Shown in pieces: positions 15,173 to 23,370 of a DNA stretch of 44,472 nt. Positions within the stretch are counted from its first letter, which is position 1, and every line of letters begins with the position of its first letter. The stretch spans positions 1 through 44,472 of the forward strand of contig NZ_AOJI01000011.1 of assembly GCF_000336995.1 (NCBI RefSeq), given 5' to 3'. The stretch comes from Halorubrum aidingense JCM 13560. GTDB taxonomy: Archaea; Halobacteriota; Halobacteria; Halobacteriales; Haloferacaceae. The notes beneath the pieces are model-generated. The model was not told where the DNA came from. It saw only the letters and a program-made list of their open reading frames with translations, and made no database searches. A program made the translations under genes and the position numbers.

Positions 15173-15469
15173 TCAGGCACCTCCTTCCGCGTCGGCTGCG
15201 CGGCCCCCATCGGTCGCCGCGTCACCATACGTCCCTTCGAGGTACTCCACGATGTTGGCGCTCTCGGACATCGTCACACCGGTCTCGCGGTCGACGATGG
15301 CGGGGACGCTGCGGGCGCCGGAGACGCGCTTGACCACGTTGCGCTCGGAGTGCATCGGCTCGACGTATCGAGACCGGTACTCCAAGCCGAAGCGGTCCAG
15401 GGTCCGGACGACGCGCTCGCAGAACGGACACGCCTGCAGTCGATACAGGGTGATCTGTGGCTCGGTCAT
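15173..15469 (-). CDS. Glutaredoxin-like protein (GST N-terminal fold)
   Basis: The 98-residue thioredoxin-fold protein begins ITLYRLQACPFCERVVRTLD with the dithiol site CPFC (Cys 14 and Cys 17). It keeps the cis-proline SVPAIVD and the helix SESANIVEYLEGTYG typical of GST-N/glutaredoxin domains. It would reduce disulfides or transfer electrons from gamma-glutamylcysteine, the low-molecular-weight thiol of haloarchaea. The C-terminal 15 residues are a disordered Ala/Asp/Gly tail. It is the first gene of a two-gene unit with the cysteine-free redoxin. Confidence 0.9.
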   Translation of the reverse strand: MTEPQITLYRLQACPFCERVVRTLDRFGLEYRSRYVEPMHSERNVVKRVSGARSVPAIVDRETGVTMSESANIVEYLEGTYGDAATDGGRAADAEGGA

Positions 15470-15593
15470 GTTCCCTCGTTCGACCGCGGGACGTGTAATC
15501 GTGTCGGCACCGGCACGCTCGCTCGGCCGCTGAACCGTCCGTCGACCCCGGTGGCCGAAAGTAATCCTTTAACCATCCGCCGCCGGAAGACGA

Positions 15594-16982
15594 ATGAACA
15601 TGGGCTTGTCGACGAGCACGCTGCTGACCGATCTGCTACAGGTGCCGATGCCGGGCGAGAACGCCGTGGTCGTCCTCGGTGTCCTCGCGATTGTGGCGCT
15701 GATCGGTCTGTCCGCGTTCTTCTCCTCCTCGGAGATCGCGATGTTTTCGCTGCCGCAGCACCGCGTCGACAGCCTCGTCGACGAGGAGGTCAGGGGCGCG
15801 GAGACGATCCGCGACATGAAGGAGAACCCCCACCGGCTGCTGGTGACTATTCTCGTCGGCAACAACATCGTCAACGTCGCGATGACCTCCATCGCGACCG
15901 CGCTGTTCGGGCTGTTTCTCACCAGCGGGCAGTCCGTGCTGGCGACGACGTTCGGGATCACGACGCTGGTGTTGATCTTCGGCGAGAGCGCGCCCAAGTC
16001 CTACGCCGTCGAGAACACCGAGTCGTGGGCGCTCCGAATCGCGCGCCCGCTGAAGCTCTCCGAGTACGCGCTGTATCCGCTCGTGGTGCTTTTCGACTAC
16101 ATCGTCAAGGGCGTCAACAAGGTGATCGGCGGGTCGGCGGCGATCGAGTCGACGTACGTCACCCGCGACGAGATCCAAGACATCATCGAGACGGGCGAGC
16201 GCGAGGGCGTCATCGAGGAGGAGGAACGCGAGATGCTCGACCGCATCTTTCGGTTCAACAACACGATCGCAAAGGAGGTGATGACGCCCAGACTCGACGT
16301 CACCGCGGTCGCGAAGGAGTCGTCGGTCGAGGAGGCGATCGAGACGTGCATCCAGGCCGACCACGAGCGCGTCCCCATCTACGAGGGAAACCTCGACAAC
16401 ATCATCGGCGTCGTGACGGTGCGGGACCTGGTGCGCGAACTGCGCTACTCCGAGGGCAAACCCTCCTTGGAGCGCGTCGTCAAACCGACGCTGCACGTCC
16501 CCGAGTCGAAGAACGCCGACGAACTGCTCGCGGAGATGCAGGACAACCGCCTCCAGATGGTCACCGTCATCGACGAGTTCGGGACCACGGAGGGGATCAT
16601 CACCCTCGAAGACATGGTCGAGGAGATCGTCGGCGAGATCTTAGAGGGCGACGAGTCGGCGCCCGTCGAGTTCATCGAGGAGAACGTCGCCGTCGTGCAG
16701 GGCGAGGTGAACATCGACGAGGTCAACGAGATTCTCGACATCGACCTGCCCGAGGGCGAGGAGTTCGAGACGCTCGCCGGATTCGTGTTTAACCGCGCCG
16801 GGCGGCTCGTCGAGGAGGGCGAGGAGATCGAGTTCGACGGCGTCCGAATTCGGATCGAGCGCGTCGACAACACCCGGATCATGTCCGCGCGCGTCACCGT
16901 GCTCGACGTCGACGAAGACGGCGAGACGATCGAGAACGACGAGGCGAGCGGGGCCGAAACGACCGCGGACGACGCGGCGTAA
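15594..16982 (+). CDS. CNNM/CorC-type transporter with DUF21, CBS pair and CorC domain
   Basis: The 462-residue protein has an N-terminal DUF21 membrane domain (about residues 25-190, with LSAFFSSSEIAMFSL and GNNIVNVAMTSIAT), an acidic linker (DEIQDIIETGEREGVIEEEER) and two CBS motifs (VMTPRLDVTAVAKESSVEEA; VPIYEGNLDNIIGVVTVRDL). A C-terminal CorC_HlyC domain follows (VQGEVNIDEVNEILDIDLPE). Such proteins are magnesium or cobalt exporters of the CNNM group, older databases calling them hemolysins. ATG 15594 follows CTTTAACC by about 25 bases, so the gene is leaderless. The last 30 residues are an acidic tail. Confidence 0.95.
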   Translation: MNMGLSTSTLLTDLLQVPMPGENAVVVLGVLAIVALIGLSAFFSSSEIAMFSLPQHRVDSLVDEEVRGAETIRDMKENPHRLLVTILVGNNIVNVAMTSIATALFGLFLTSGQSVLATTFGITTLVLIFGESAPKSYAVENTESWALRIARPLKLSEYALYPLVVLFDYIVKGVNKVIGGSAAIESTYVTRDEIQDIIETGEREGVIEEEEREMLDRIFRFNNTIAKEVMTPRLDVTAVAKESSVEEAIETCIQADHERVPIYEGNLDNIIGVVTVRDLVRELRYSEGKPSLERVVKPTLHVPESKNADELLAEMQDNRLQMVTVIDEFGTTEGIITLEDMVEEIVGEILEGDESAPVEFIEENVAVVQGEVNIDEVNEILDIDLPEGEEFETLAGFVFNRAGRLVEEGEEIEFDGVRIRIERVDNTRIMSARVTVLDVDEDGETIENDEASGAETTADDAA

Positions 16983-17075
16983 GTCGATCGCCGGGCGGGG
17001 CTCGGCGGTGGCGGCTATTTATAAATCGTTGCCGGCGTGGTGGGCGCGACCGCGACGGCATCGGTCGGCTGTGCC

Positions 17076-17223
17076 CTGCCCTGTACAGCACCGCTCCGCA
17101 CCTCACGCCTCCCCAGCCTCGTCGGCCGGCGCTTATAAGCGCCGGCCGACTCCCTCGCGCTCGGATTCGCGCCGCGTTGCGGCGCTCACCGGAGCGCGCC
17201 ACCGTGTCGCTTATTTATAAGCG
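17076..17223 (-). repeat. Dispersed intergenic repeat, copy A
   Basis: Read on the minus strand it starts with the interrupted palindrome CGCTTATAAATAAGCG (17208-17223). It continues with CGGTGGCGCGC (17194-17204) and, after the 30-base palindrome, CGACGAGGCTGGGGAGG (17108-17124) followed by GGTGCGGAGC. The same blocks occur in the same order at 24621-24735 on the plus strand, with different internal spacing. This is a repeat family, possibly a small non-autonomous element or a small RNA gene. Confidence 0.7.
17121..17150. repeat. Perfect 30-base palindrome centred on TTATAA
   Basis: Arms GTCGGCCGGCGCTTA and TAAGCGCCGGCCGAC are exact reverse complements without a loop. In RNA it would give a strong hairpin; in DNA it could be a dimeric protein site with a TATA-like centre. 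It lies inside repeat copy A. Confidence 0.9.
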
Positions 17224-17294
17224 GTCGTCGCCGCGTAGATCCCGTCTGCAGACCGTGTGCTCTGTGAACGCCCCGCTTTCAGCAATCTATCTCC

Positions 17295-18026
17295 TTAAAT
17301 AGCGTACGCGCGAGCGGCGTCGACGAGCGCCTTCCGGTAGTCGCTCTCGGAGGGGTCCGGGCCGAGCGCGAGGAAGCGATTCTTGAACGCGTCGACGTCG
17401 ACGGCGTCGGTGTCGCTGCCGGCGACGCGCGCGAGGTCGTAGATCCGGTGTCTCGGTCCGGCGATGTCGTGGCGCTCGACGAGCGCGAGCGCGAACGCGG
17501 CGTTGACCGCGGTGATCTCCGGGTCGGCGCCGGCCGTGACGGGCGGGGCACCGTCGCGCGAGACGGTCGGCCTGTCCGCGACGGCGGCCGCGAGCGTCGA
17601 CTCGAGGAAGCCCAAGAGTTTGTCCGCGGGCGCGACGGAGAGCGTGATGTCGTCGGCGTAAATGTCCTTCATGTGGTTCGCGATCTGGTAACAGTGCGCG
17701 AGCTTTCGGCGCTCCACCTTCTCACCGGAGAGCCCCAGATACAGCGCCTCCTCCGTCGACTGGATGTGGGAGGCGTGGCCCTCCTCGTAGCGAGCCATGT
17801 GCGAGAGCTCGTGTACGGCCAACTCGCGCGCCATCGCGCTGGTGGCGGCGCGTTTCGAGACGTTCAGCACGTGATAGCCGTCGTAGTGACCGGCCCACGT
17901 TCGCTCGTCGGGGTCCTCGCGGACTTTGACGTGGACGGGATCGGCGAGTGAACACTCGGTTTCGAACAGGTCGGCGGCGCCGAGAAACGGGTCGGGGGGT
18001 ACGTCCCCCTGTACGCGGAGATCCAT
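17295..18026 (-). CDS. Putative HExxH metalloprotease-like protein (DUF5781-like)
   Basis: The 243-residue protein has no signal peptide. At about residues 72-76 it reads HELSH (AVHELSHMARYEEGHASH), matching the HExxH zinc-protease motif, with further His residues nine to twelve positions on as possible third ligands. The middle part (KLAHCYQIANHMKDIYADD) is helical. Haloarchaeal homologues are, as I recall, filed as DUF5781. A minus-strand ACTTATCG box is centred about 27 bases before the ATG at 18026, so the start is leaderless. Proteolytic activity is inferred from the motif alone. Confidence 0.75.
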   Translation of the reverse strand: MDLRVQGDVPPDPFLGAADLFETECSLADPVHVKVREDPDERTWAGHYDGYHVLNVSKRAATSAMARELAVHELSHMARYEEGHASHIQSTEEALYLGLSGEKVERRKLAHCYQIANHMKDIYADDITLSVAPADKLLGFLESTLAAAVADRPTVSRDGAPPVTAGADPEITAVNAAFALALVERHDIAGPRHRIYDLARVAGSDTDAVDVDAFKNRFLALGPDPSESDYRKALVDAARAYAI

Positions 18027-18122
18027 GCGTATGATTCACACGCGGGGCGCCGATAAGTCTCTTGCGCCCGTCTCGCGCCCGTGTCGGACACGCCTTTGTC
18101 GCTGCGGGTCGAACCTCGACGT

Positions 18123-19187
18123 ATGTCCACACGCCTCTATGCGGCCTACGACGACGGGCTTCGAGTCGTCGATCCCGACTCGGGGACGGCTTCGATCCGG
18201 TTGGCCGATCGCGACGTCGAGTGTCTGTCGGTCGTTTCGGCTGCCGACGCCGCTGACGCGGCTGACGCGGCTGACGTCGCTGACGCCCCTGGCGGCGAGG
18301 ACACGCCCGCCGACCGCGTACTCGCCGGCACCTTCGACGGCGGGCTGTTCCGGTCCGTCGACGGCGGCGAGACGTTCGAGCGCGTCGCGGCGGCGACCTT
18401 GGGGCCGGGCGGATCGGGGCCGGACGCGGTCACCGCGGTCGCCACCAGCCCGCACGACTCGTCGGTCGTCTGGATCGGAACGGAGCCATCGCGCGTCTAC
18501 CGCTCCGTCGACGGCGGCGAGACCGTCGATCACGTTCCGGGACTGACGGACGTGCCCTCGGCGGCGTCGTGGTCGTTCCCGCCCCGCCCCGACACCCACC
18601 ACGTCCGGTGGATCGAGCCGTGTCCGGCCGATCCCGAGCGGTGGTTCGTCGGTATCGAGGCCGGCGCGCTCGTCGTCACGCCCGACGGCGGCGAGACGTG
18701 GATCGATCGGCCCGAGGGCTCTCGGTACGACACCCACGCGATCGCGACGCACCCCGACGCGCCCGACCGCGTGTATACGGCCGCGGGCGACGGGTTCGCC
18801 GCGAGCGACGACCGAGGACGGTCGTGGCGCGTCGTCGACGAGGGGCTCGATCACGGGTACGTCTGGGGGCTCGCGGTCGACCCCGGCGACCCGAAAACGG
18901 CGCTCGTGAGCGCGGCCGCCGGGGCGACCGCCGCCCACAGCCGCGGCGAGGCGTACCTCTACCGCTACCGGCACGGTGCGGGATTCGAGCGACTCGCCGA
19001 CCGGGGTATTCCCACGGGTGAGGGGACCTTCCGGGCGGTACTCGCGAGCGGGCGATCGTCCGGGGAGATCTGGGCGCTCCACAACGAGGGGCTGTACCGG
19101 ACCGGCGACGCCGGCGGCTCCTTCGAGCGCGTGTCCGCCGACCTGCCGGCGTCGCCCGCGCGGGCGCTGGCGGTCGGCAGCGACTGA
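18123..19187 (+). CDS. BNR/Asp-box repeat beta-propeller protein
   Basis: From the ATG at 18123 (MSTRLYAAYDDG) the protein has 354 residues and at least five Asp-box motifs: SVDGGETFERV, SVDGGETVDHV, TPDGGETWIDR, SDDRGRSWRVV and TGDAGGSFERV. They are spaced as in sialidase-like/YCF48-like propellers. No signal peptide is seen, so it is cytosolic. A 9-base repeat near 18244-18285 encodes a short Ala-Asp stretch. The family binds or senses unknown partners; enzymatic activity is unlikely without a catalytic set. An in-frame GTG at 18081 exists, but CCTTTGTC about 26 bases before 18123 favours the later start. Confidence 0.8.
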   Translation: MSTRLYAAYDDGLRVVDPDSGTASIRLADRDVECLSVVSAADAADAADAADVADAPGGEDTPADRVLAGTFDGGLFRSVDGGETFERVAAATLGPGGSGPDAVTAVATSPHDSSVVWIGTEPSRVYRSVDGGETVDHVPGLTDVPSAASWSFPPRPDTHHVRWIEPCPADPERWFVGIEAGALVVTPDGGETWIDRPEGSRYDTHAIATHPDAPDRVYTAAGDGFAASDDRGRSWRVVDEGLDHGYVWGLAVDPGDPKTALVSAAAGATAAHSRGEAYLYRYRHGAGFERLADRGIPTGEGTFRAVLASGRSSGEIWALHNEGLYRTGDAGGSFERVSADLPASPARALAVGSD

Positions 19188-19269
19188 GTGGGGACTGAGT
19201 GGGACTGGGTGGGACTGAGTGGCGAGCGATCGTCGGGGCAGATCGAGGCCGATCGAGAGGAGAGGTCGC

Positions 19270-19992
19270 CTACTCGCGCCGGACGGCGCCGACGACGAGG
19301 TAGACGATCGGCGTGTCGAGGACGGCGATCGCGAGTTTGAGGAGGTACTGACCGAGTCCGAGCGAGAGCAGGACCGCGGGCGGAAGCGGGTCGCCGACGC
19401 CCAACAGGGTCGGGGCGGCGAAGAACGCGACGCCGACGAAGATCGCGGTGTCGAGCGCCTGGCTCGTCGCGGTCGAGGCGATGTTGCGCAGCCACAGCAT
19501 GCTCCGGCCGGTGCGGTCGCGGATCGCGTGGAAGACGAACACGTCCCAGTTCTGACTGACGAGGTACGCGAGGAGGCTCCCGGCGACGACGTTGGTCGCG
19601 GGGCCGAGTGCGGTGTCGAAGGCGGCGGCGACTTCGGGATCGATCCCCGGCGCCGCGAGCGTCGACCACACCAGCGCGAGCACGAGGAAGTTCGCGAGGA
19701 ACGCGACGTTGACGACCACCTGCGTGGCGCGGCGGCCGTACAGCTCGGCGTAACAGTCGGACGCGAGGAAGGTGAGCGCGTACGCGAGCGCGGCGCCCGG
19801 CAGCGTGATCTCGGGCCCGACCACGGGGAGCCCGAACGGGAGCGGTAAGGCGATGACCTTCGCGGCGGTCACCTGCGCGGTCGCGAGCGCGACGACGAAC
19901 AGGGTGATCAGTCCGACCGCGGCCACCGCGGTACGGTCGAGGGGATCGGTCGCGAACGGACCGTCGGTGCCCGCGACGGCCCGTTTACTCAT
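19270..19992 (-). CDS. Queuosine-precursor transporter family (YhhQ/DUF165)
   Basis: The 240-residue membrane protein has about six helices and the family features: ATAQVTAAKVIALPLPFGLPVVGPEITLPG at the start, FLASDCYAELYGRR and SQNWDVFVFHAIRDRTGRSMLWLRNIASTATSQALDTAIF. YhhQ proteins import preQ0/preQ1; in archaea the likely use is archaeosine at tRNA position 15. The ATG at 19992 overlaps the last codons of the ribbon-helix-helix gene by eight bases, so the two form one transcript. Confidence 0.9.
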   Translation of the reverse strand: MSKRAVAGTDGPFATDPLDRTAVAAVGLITLFVVALATAQVTAAKVIALPLPFGLPVVGPEITLPGAALAYALTFLASDCYAELYGRRATQVVVNVAFLANFLVLALVWSTLAAPGIDPEVAAAFDTALGPATNVVAGSLLAYLVSQNWDVFVFHAIRDRTGRSMLWLRNIASTATSQALDTAIFVGVAFFAAPTLLGVGDPLPPAVLLSLGLGQYLLKLAIAVLDTPIVYLVVGAVRRE

Positions 19993-20206
19993 CGGCCGCG
20001 TCGTCGCCGTCGGTCCCGCCTGCATCGTCTCCCACCTCATCGGTGAGCCGATCGTGGCGCGCGTCGATCTCGTCCAGCACGTCCAGCGTCTTACGGATGG
20101 ACGCCCGGACGGCGTCGCTGCGGTTCACGAACTTCCCGTCGTCGCCGACGTGCTCGTCGAGGTCCGCGAGCAGCTCGCCGGGGATCTCGACGCTGATCTT
20201 TGGCAT
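19985..20206 (-). CDS. Ribbon-helix-helix DNA-binding protein
   Basis: The 73-residue protein starts with the RHH strand KISVEIPGELLADLDEHV and continues with FVNRSDAVRASIRKTLDVL, the paired helices that complete the dimeric fold. The tail is acidic and disordered. Such CopG/NikR-like proteins are small transcription regulators. It is the first gene before the YhhQ transporter (8-base overlap), so it may control that operon, possibly in response to a precursor or metal; no ligand domain is present. Confidence 0.85.
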   Translation of the reverse strand: MPKISVEIPGELLADLDEHVGDDGKFVNRSDAVRASIRKTLDVLDEIDARHDRLTDEVGDDAGGTDGDDAADE

Positions 20207-21186
20207 ACCGACATCTCCGCGGGGAGCACAAAGAGAGTTATTATCCGACTATTCGTCAGGGAGTATCAACCGCGCGTTCGGGGAGTACGGCCGACCACCG
20301 CGATCGACCCGTCTCGTGCGGGCCGTGCGCGAGCGCGCACGGGTGTGCCTCACGGGTCTGTCGCGTTCGCGGGTCTGCCGACGCTATCGAATCCGCGTTC
20401 GCGGCGGTCGTTCGGCCCGGCGATCGGGCGCTGGTCGACCGGCGCGTGACGCTTCGAAGCGGAGACCGTACCGGGGGAAATGGCGCGCGGACGGCCACGA
20501 CCCCCTACCCGAGGCGGTGGCGTGGCCGTCCGCGCCCGAGTCCACGTGCGTGCCCGATCCGCCTAAAGCTGCGGCGGATGGACGGAGCGAACGCACAGGA
20601 CGCGAGGACCGCGGCAGCCGCCGCCGACAACTATTCATAGGTTGCCGAGCGTTTTTCGGGTGTCGTCGCCGAGCGGAACCCGGTCGGCCGCGGTTCGCCA
20701 CCGTCCCGACTTGGCATCGAGATCGGCGCGCCGCGGCCGAGGTTCGCGAGGGCGCTGTCGCCCCGCAACGGTTCCCGGCCGCACCGCCCGTGCGACGGCG
20801 GCCCCGCGCGACGGTGACCCGGTACGACGGGTCCGCACGCGTTCTCCGCTGAATCACCGCCGACAGATCGGCAGCCGCAGCTCCGTTGCGTTGCCTTGTT
20901 GTTGGGTTACCTCGTTATTGCGTCACCTCGCTGTTGGGTTGCCTCGCTGTTCAACCGGGTCTCTCTGCGTCTTTGCCCGTCTCTGTTCCGACACCTGTCT
21001 GTCACCCACACGCACGCGAACCCTGGAGCGAAGCGCTTAACAGCGAACCGACGGAAATACGGACAACTCGCTGGTGCGGACACAGCGGGCACTCGCCACC
21101 GGCGCCGGGGACGCGCTCCCTGTGCCCGGGACGAGACGACATGTGGCCGCCTCGCGGCTGAATCGCAACCGTCCGCGGATACACCA
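20207..21186. other. Long intergenic region before the L15e gene
   Basis: In 980 bases I find no convincing gene: open frames on both strands are Arg/Ser/Pro rich and lack acidic haloarchaeal composition. The stretch contains the RHH gene's promoter area, a degenerate 16-base tandem repeat at 20893-20956 and a CGCTTAAC box at about 21034-21041 that may drive L15e with a long leader. I see no features of SRP RNA or RNase P RNA. Confidence 0.55.
20893..20956 (+). repeat. Four degenerate 16-base tandem units
   Basis: Units GCCTTGTTGTTGGGTT, ACCTCGTTATTGCGTC, ACCTCGCTGTTGGGTT and GCCTCGCTGTTCAACC lie head to tail. They are T/G-rich in a C/G-rich surrounding and noncoding as far as I can tell. 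Confidence 0.75.
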
Positions 21187-21777
21187 ATGGCACGAAGCTT
21201 CTACTCGCACATCAAGGACGCATGGCGGTCCCCCAAGGAGGGGAAACTGGCGGAACTGCAGTGGCAGCGCAAACAGGAGTGGCGCGACCAGGGCGCCATC
21301 GAGCGCATCGAGCGCCCCACCCGTCTCGACAAGGCCCGCGAACTCGGCTACAAGGCCAAGCAGGGCGTCGTCGTGGCCCGCGTGAGCGTCCGCAAGGGCG
21401 GCTCGCGCAAGCAGCGCCACAAGGCGGGCCGTCGCTCCAAGCGCCAGGGCGTCAACCGCCTCTCGCGACGCAAGTCGATCCAGCGCATCTCCGAGGAGCG
21501 CGCCTCGCGTAAGTACCGCAACCTCCGCGTGCTCAACTCCTACTGGGTCGGCGAGGACGGCTCCCAGAAGTGGCACGAAGTGATCCTGGTGGACCCGAAC
21601 CACCCCGCGATCGAGAACGACACCGACCTCGGCTGGATCACCTCCGACGACCACAAGGGCCGCGCCTTCCGCGGACTCACCTCCGCCGGGACCAAGGGTC
21701 GCGGGCAGCGCACCCGTGGCAAGGGGACGGAGAACACGCGCCCGAGCGTCACGGGCAACGACCGGCAGGGCAAGTAA
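21187..21777 (+). CDS. rpl15e: 50S ribosomal protein L15e
   Basis: The 196-residue basic protein starts MARSFYSHIKDAWRSP and carries the L15e signature around RRKSIQRISEERASRKYRNLRVLNSYWVGEDG. The middle GGSRKQRHKAGRRSKRQGVNRL is rRNA-binding. The length is normal for archaea. L15e is a structural protein of the large subunit found only in archaea and eukaryotes. It stands alone here. The nearest TATA-like box is about 150 bases upstream, suggesting a leader RNA, unlike most genes in the window. A T-rich stretch at 21856-21865 follows the gene. Confidence 0.97.
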   Translation: MARSFYSHIKDAWRSPKEGKLAELQWQRKQEWRDQGAIERIERPTRLDKARELGYKAKQGVVVARVSVRKGGSRKQRHKAGRRSKRQGVNRLSRRKSIQRISEERASRKYRNLRVLNSYWVGEDGSQKWHEVILVDPNHPAIENDTDLGWITSDDHKGRAFRGLTSAGTKGRGQRTRGKGTENTRPSVTGNDRQGK

Positions 21778-21852
21778 CCCCCGGTCAGTTCACGCCCGTT
21801 CACCCACCGACTCCCGTCTCGGGAGCGCTGGGCGCTCGACCGCACGCCGATC

Positions 21853-21868
21853 ACGTTTTTATTTTGGC
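21853..21868 (+). terminator. T-rich archaeal terminator after L15e
   Basis: ACGTTTTTATTTTGGC has two T runs about 80 bases after the L15e stop, the form of archaeal intrinsic termination signals. It could alternatively be a TATA element, but no gene starts at the right distance. Confidence 0.5.
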
Positions 21869-22008
21869 CTCAACCCGTCTAGTGACGACGCCGGCGTCTG
21901 GGCCGCTTTCCGAGCCGTCCCGCGCCGCCGACACTCGCGTCGCTTTCCGCGCCGTCCGCACACCTGCTCGGGAAAGCCGTTATACGCCACCACTCCTCAC
22001 TCTCAGAC

Positions 22009-22821
22009 ATGAGTCTCTCGCTCGACGCCACGCAGCTCGACCGCTACTCCAGACACGTCATCATGGACGAGGTCGGTCCCGAGGGGCAACAACGCCTCCT
22101 CGACGGGCGCGTCCTCGTGCTCGGTGCGGGCGGGCTCGGCGCTCCGGTCATCCAGTATCTCGCGGCCGCCGGCGTCGGCACCATCGGCATCGTCGACGAC
22201 GACGTGGTCGAGCGCTCGAACCTCCAGCGGCAGGTGATCCACGGCGACGCGGACGTCGGTGAGCCGAAAGTCGAGTCCGCGGCGCGGTACGTCGACCGGC
22301 TCAATCCCGACGTCACGGTCGAGCGCCACGAGGTGCGCCTCGACGAGGGGAACGCCCGCGAGCTGATCGCCGACTACGACCTCGTCGTCGACTGCGCGGA
22401 CAACTTCCGCACTCGGTACATCGTCAACGACACGGCTCGGATCGAGGGCGTCCCCGTGGCCCACGGCGCCATCTACAAGTTCGAGGGGCAGGCGACGACG
22501 CTCGTCCCCGACGGACCCTGCTACCGGTGTCTGTTCCCGGAGGCGCCCGAGCCGGGGACGGTCCCGGACTGCGCGACGACGGGGGTGCTCGGCGTGCTCC
22601 CCGGCACGGTCGGCTGCATTCAGGCGACGGAGGCCGTCAAGCTCCTACTCGACGCGGGCGAGACGCTCGACGGCCGGCTGCTGTTTTACGACGCGATGGA
22701 CATGACCTTCGAGACGGTCCCGTACCAGCGGAACCCGGACTGCCCGGTCTGTGGCGACGACGGCATCGAGACGATCGACGGCATCGACTACTCGGGCGGC
22801 TGCCGCGTCGACGCCGACTGA
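22009..22821 (+). CDS. ubaA: E1-like SAMP-activating enzyme UbaA (MoeB/ThiF family)
   Basis: The 270-residue protein has the E1 nucleotide motif VLVLGAGGLGAPVIQYL (about residues 35-51), DDDVVERSNLQRQ (63-75), the cysteine pairs CYRC (171-174) and CPVC near the end for zinc, and catalytic Cys 188 in PDCATTGVLGVLPG. The number coincides with the catalytic Cys of Haloferax volcanii UbaA. UbaA adenylates the ubiquitin-like SAMPs for protein sampylation and also serves sulfur transfer to molybdopterin and tRNA thiolation. GTTATACG centred about 26 bases before the ATG gives a leaderless start. Confidence 0.93.
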   Translation: MSLSLDATQLDRYSRHVIMDEVGPEGQQRLLDGRVLVLGAGGLGAPVIQYLAAAGVGTIGIVDDDVVERSNLQRQVIHGDADVGEPKVESAARYVDRLNPDVTVERHEVRLDEGNARELIADYDLVVDCADNFRTRYIVNDTARIEGVPVAHGAIYKFEGQATTLVPDGPCYRCLFPEAPEPGTVPDCATTGVLGVLPGTVGCIQATEAVKLLLDAGETLDGRLLFYDAMDMTFETVPYQRNPDCPVCGDDGIETIDGIDYSGGCRVDAD

Positions 22822-22858
22822 CCGCCCCCGATCGTCGACGCGGTCACGCTCCGCCGGC

Positions 22859-23248
22859 TCAAAACGACCCTTCCGTCATCGCCGATCCCGGCGCCGCACC
22901 CGCCTCGTCGTCGACGAACCCCGACCGGACACACCACCGGCAGTACCGGTACCCCGGCCGGTTCTCCGCGTTGCAGTGGCGACAGACGACGGTGTCCCCG
23001 TCGACGTCGAGCGGCGGCGGGTCCGGTCCGTCGTCGGGATCGGACCGGGATAGGTGTCGTTCGGTGCCCGCGGTGGTTCGCAGCGTCGTCGACCCCGGCT
23101 CCTCGTCGTCTTCCGGGACGTACCGGGCCGCACCCAACAGCTCGGCGGGGTCACGGTCCCACCGCACGAGCAGCCAGGTGATCACGAGGTTGATCAGGAC
23201 CACCGTAGCGAGGATCGCCGCGATCGGGACGAGGTGGCCTCCCGTCAT
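22859..23248 (-). CDS. Membrane-anchored zinc-ribbon protein
   Basis: From the ATG at 23248 the 129-residue protein has one N-terminal membrane helix (HLVPIAAILATVVLINLVITW). A charged linker follows, then a C-terminal zinc ribbon CRHCNAENRPGYRYCRWC with four Cys in the CxxC...CxxC arrangement. TATACG on the minus strand about 27 bases upstream supports this start over the upstream ATG at 23305. Zinc-ribbon membrane proteins of this kind are common and uncharacterised in haloarchaea. Confidence 0.75.
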   Translation of the reverse strand: MTGGHLVPIAAILATVVLINLVITWLLVRWDRDPAELLGAARYVPEDDEEPGSTTLRTTAGTERHLSRSDPDDGPDPPPLDVDGDTVVCRHCNAENRPGYRYCRWCVRSGFVDDEAGAAPGSAMTEGSF

Positions 23249-23370
23249 GTCTCGATCGTTAGCGGTCGAAGCGTATATGTACAACGGTGTTTGGTACCAT
23301 GTCACAATACATTAGTTGACGAAATTCGGTCCCGGGAACTCTTAGTGGTGCCCGCCGAACGGCGATCCGT

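Larger units (their letters stand above)
16983..17294. other. Intergenic repeat region with palindromes
   Basis: No coding frame is credible here. The 312 bases hold three TTATAA-centred motifs (about 17018-17029, 17132-17137 and 17212-17220), a perfect 30-base palindrome and a copy of a dispersed repeat shared with 24621-24735. It separates convergent genes, so promoters for flanking genes are not expected, which makes the TATA-like motifs noteworthy. Confidence 0.7.

Noticed and set aside
20384..20857. 157-codon minus-strand frame in the gap before L15e
   Set aside because: The product is very Arg/Ser/Pro rich and basic, opposite to haloarchaeal proteins, and has no promoter or homologous motif that I recognise.
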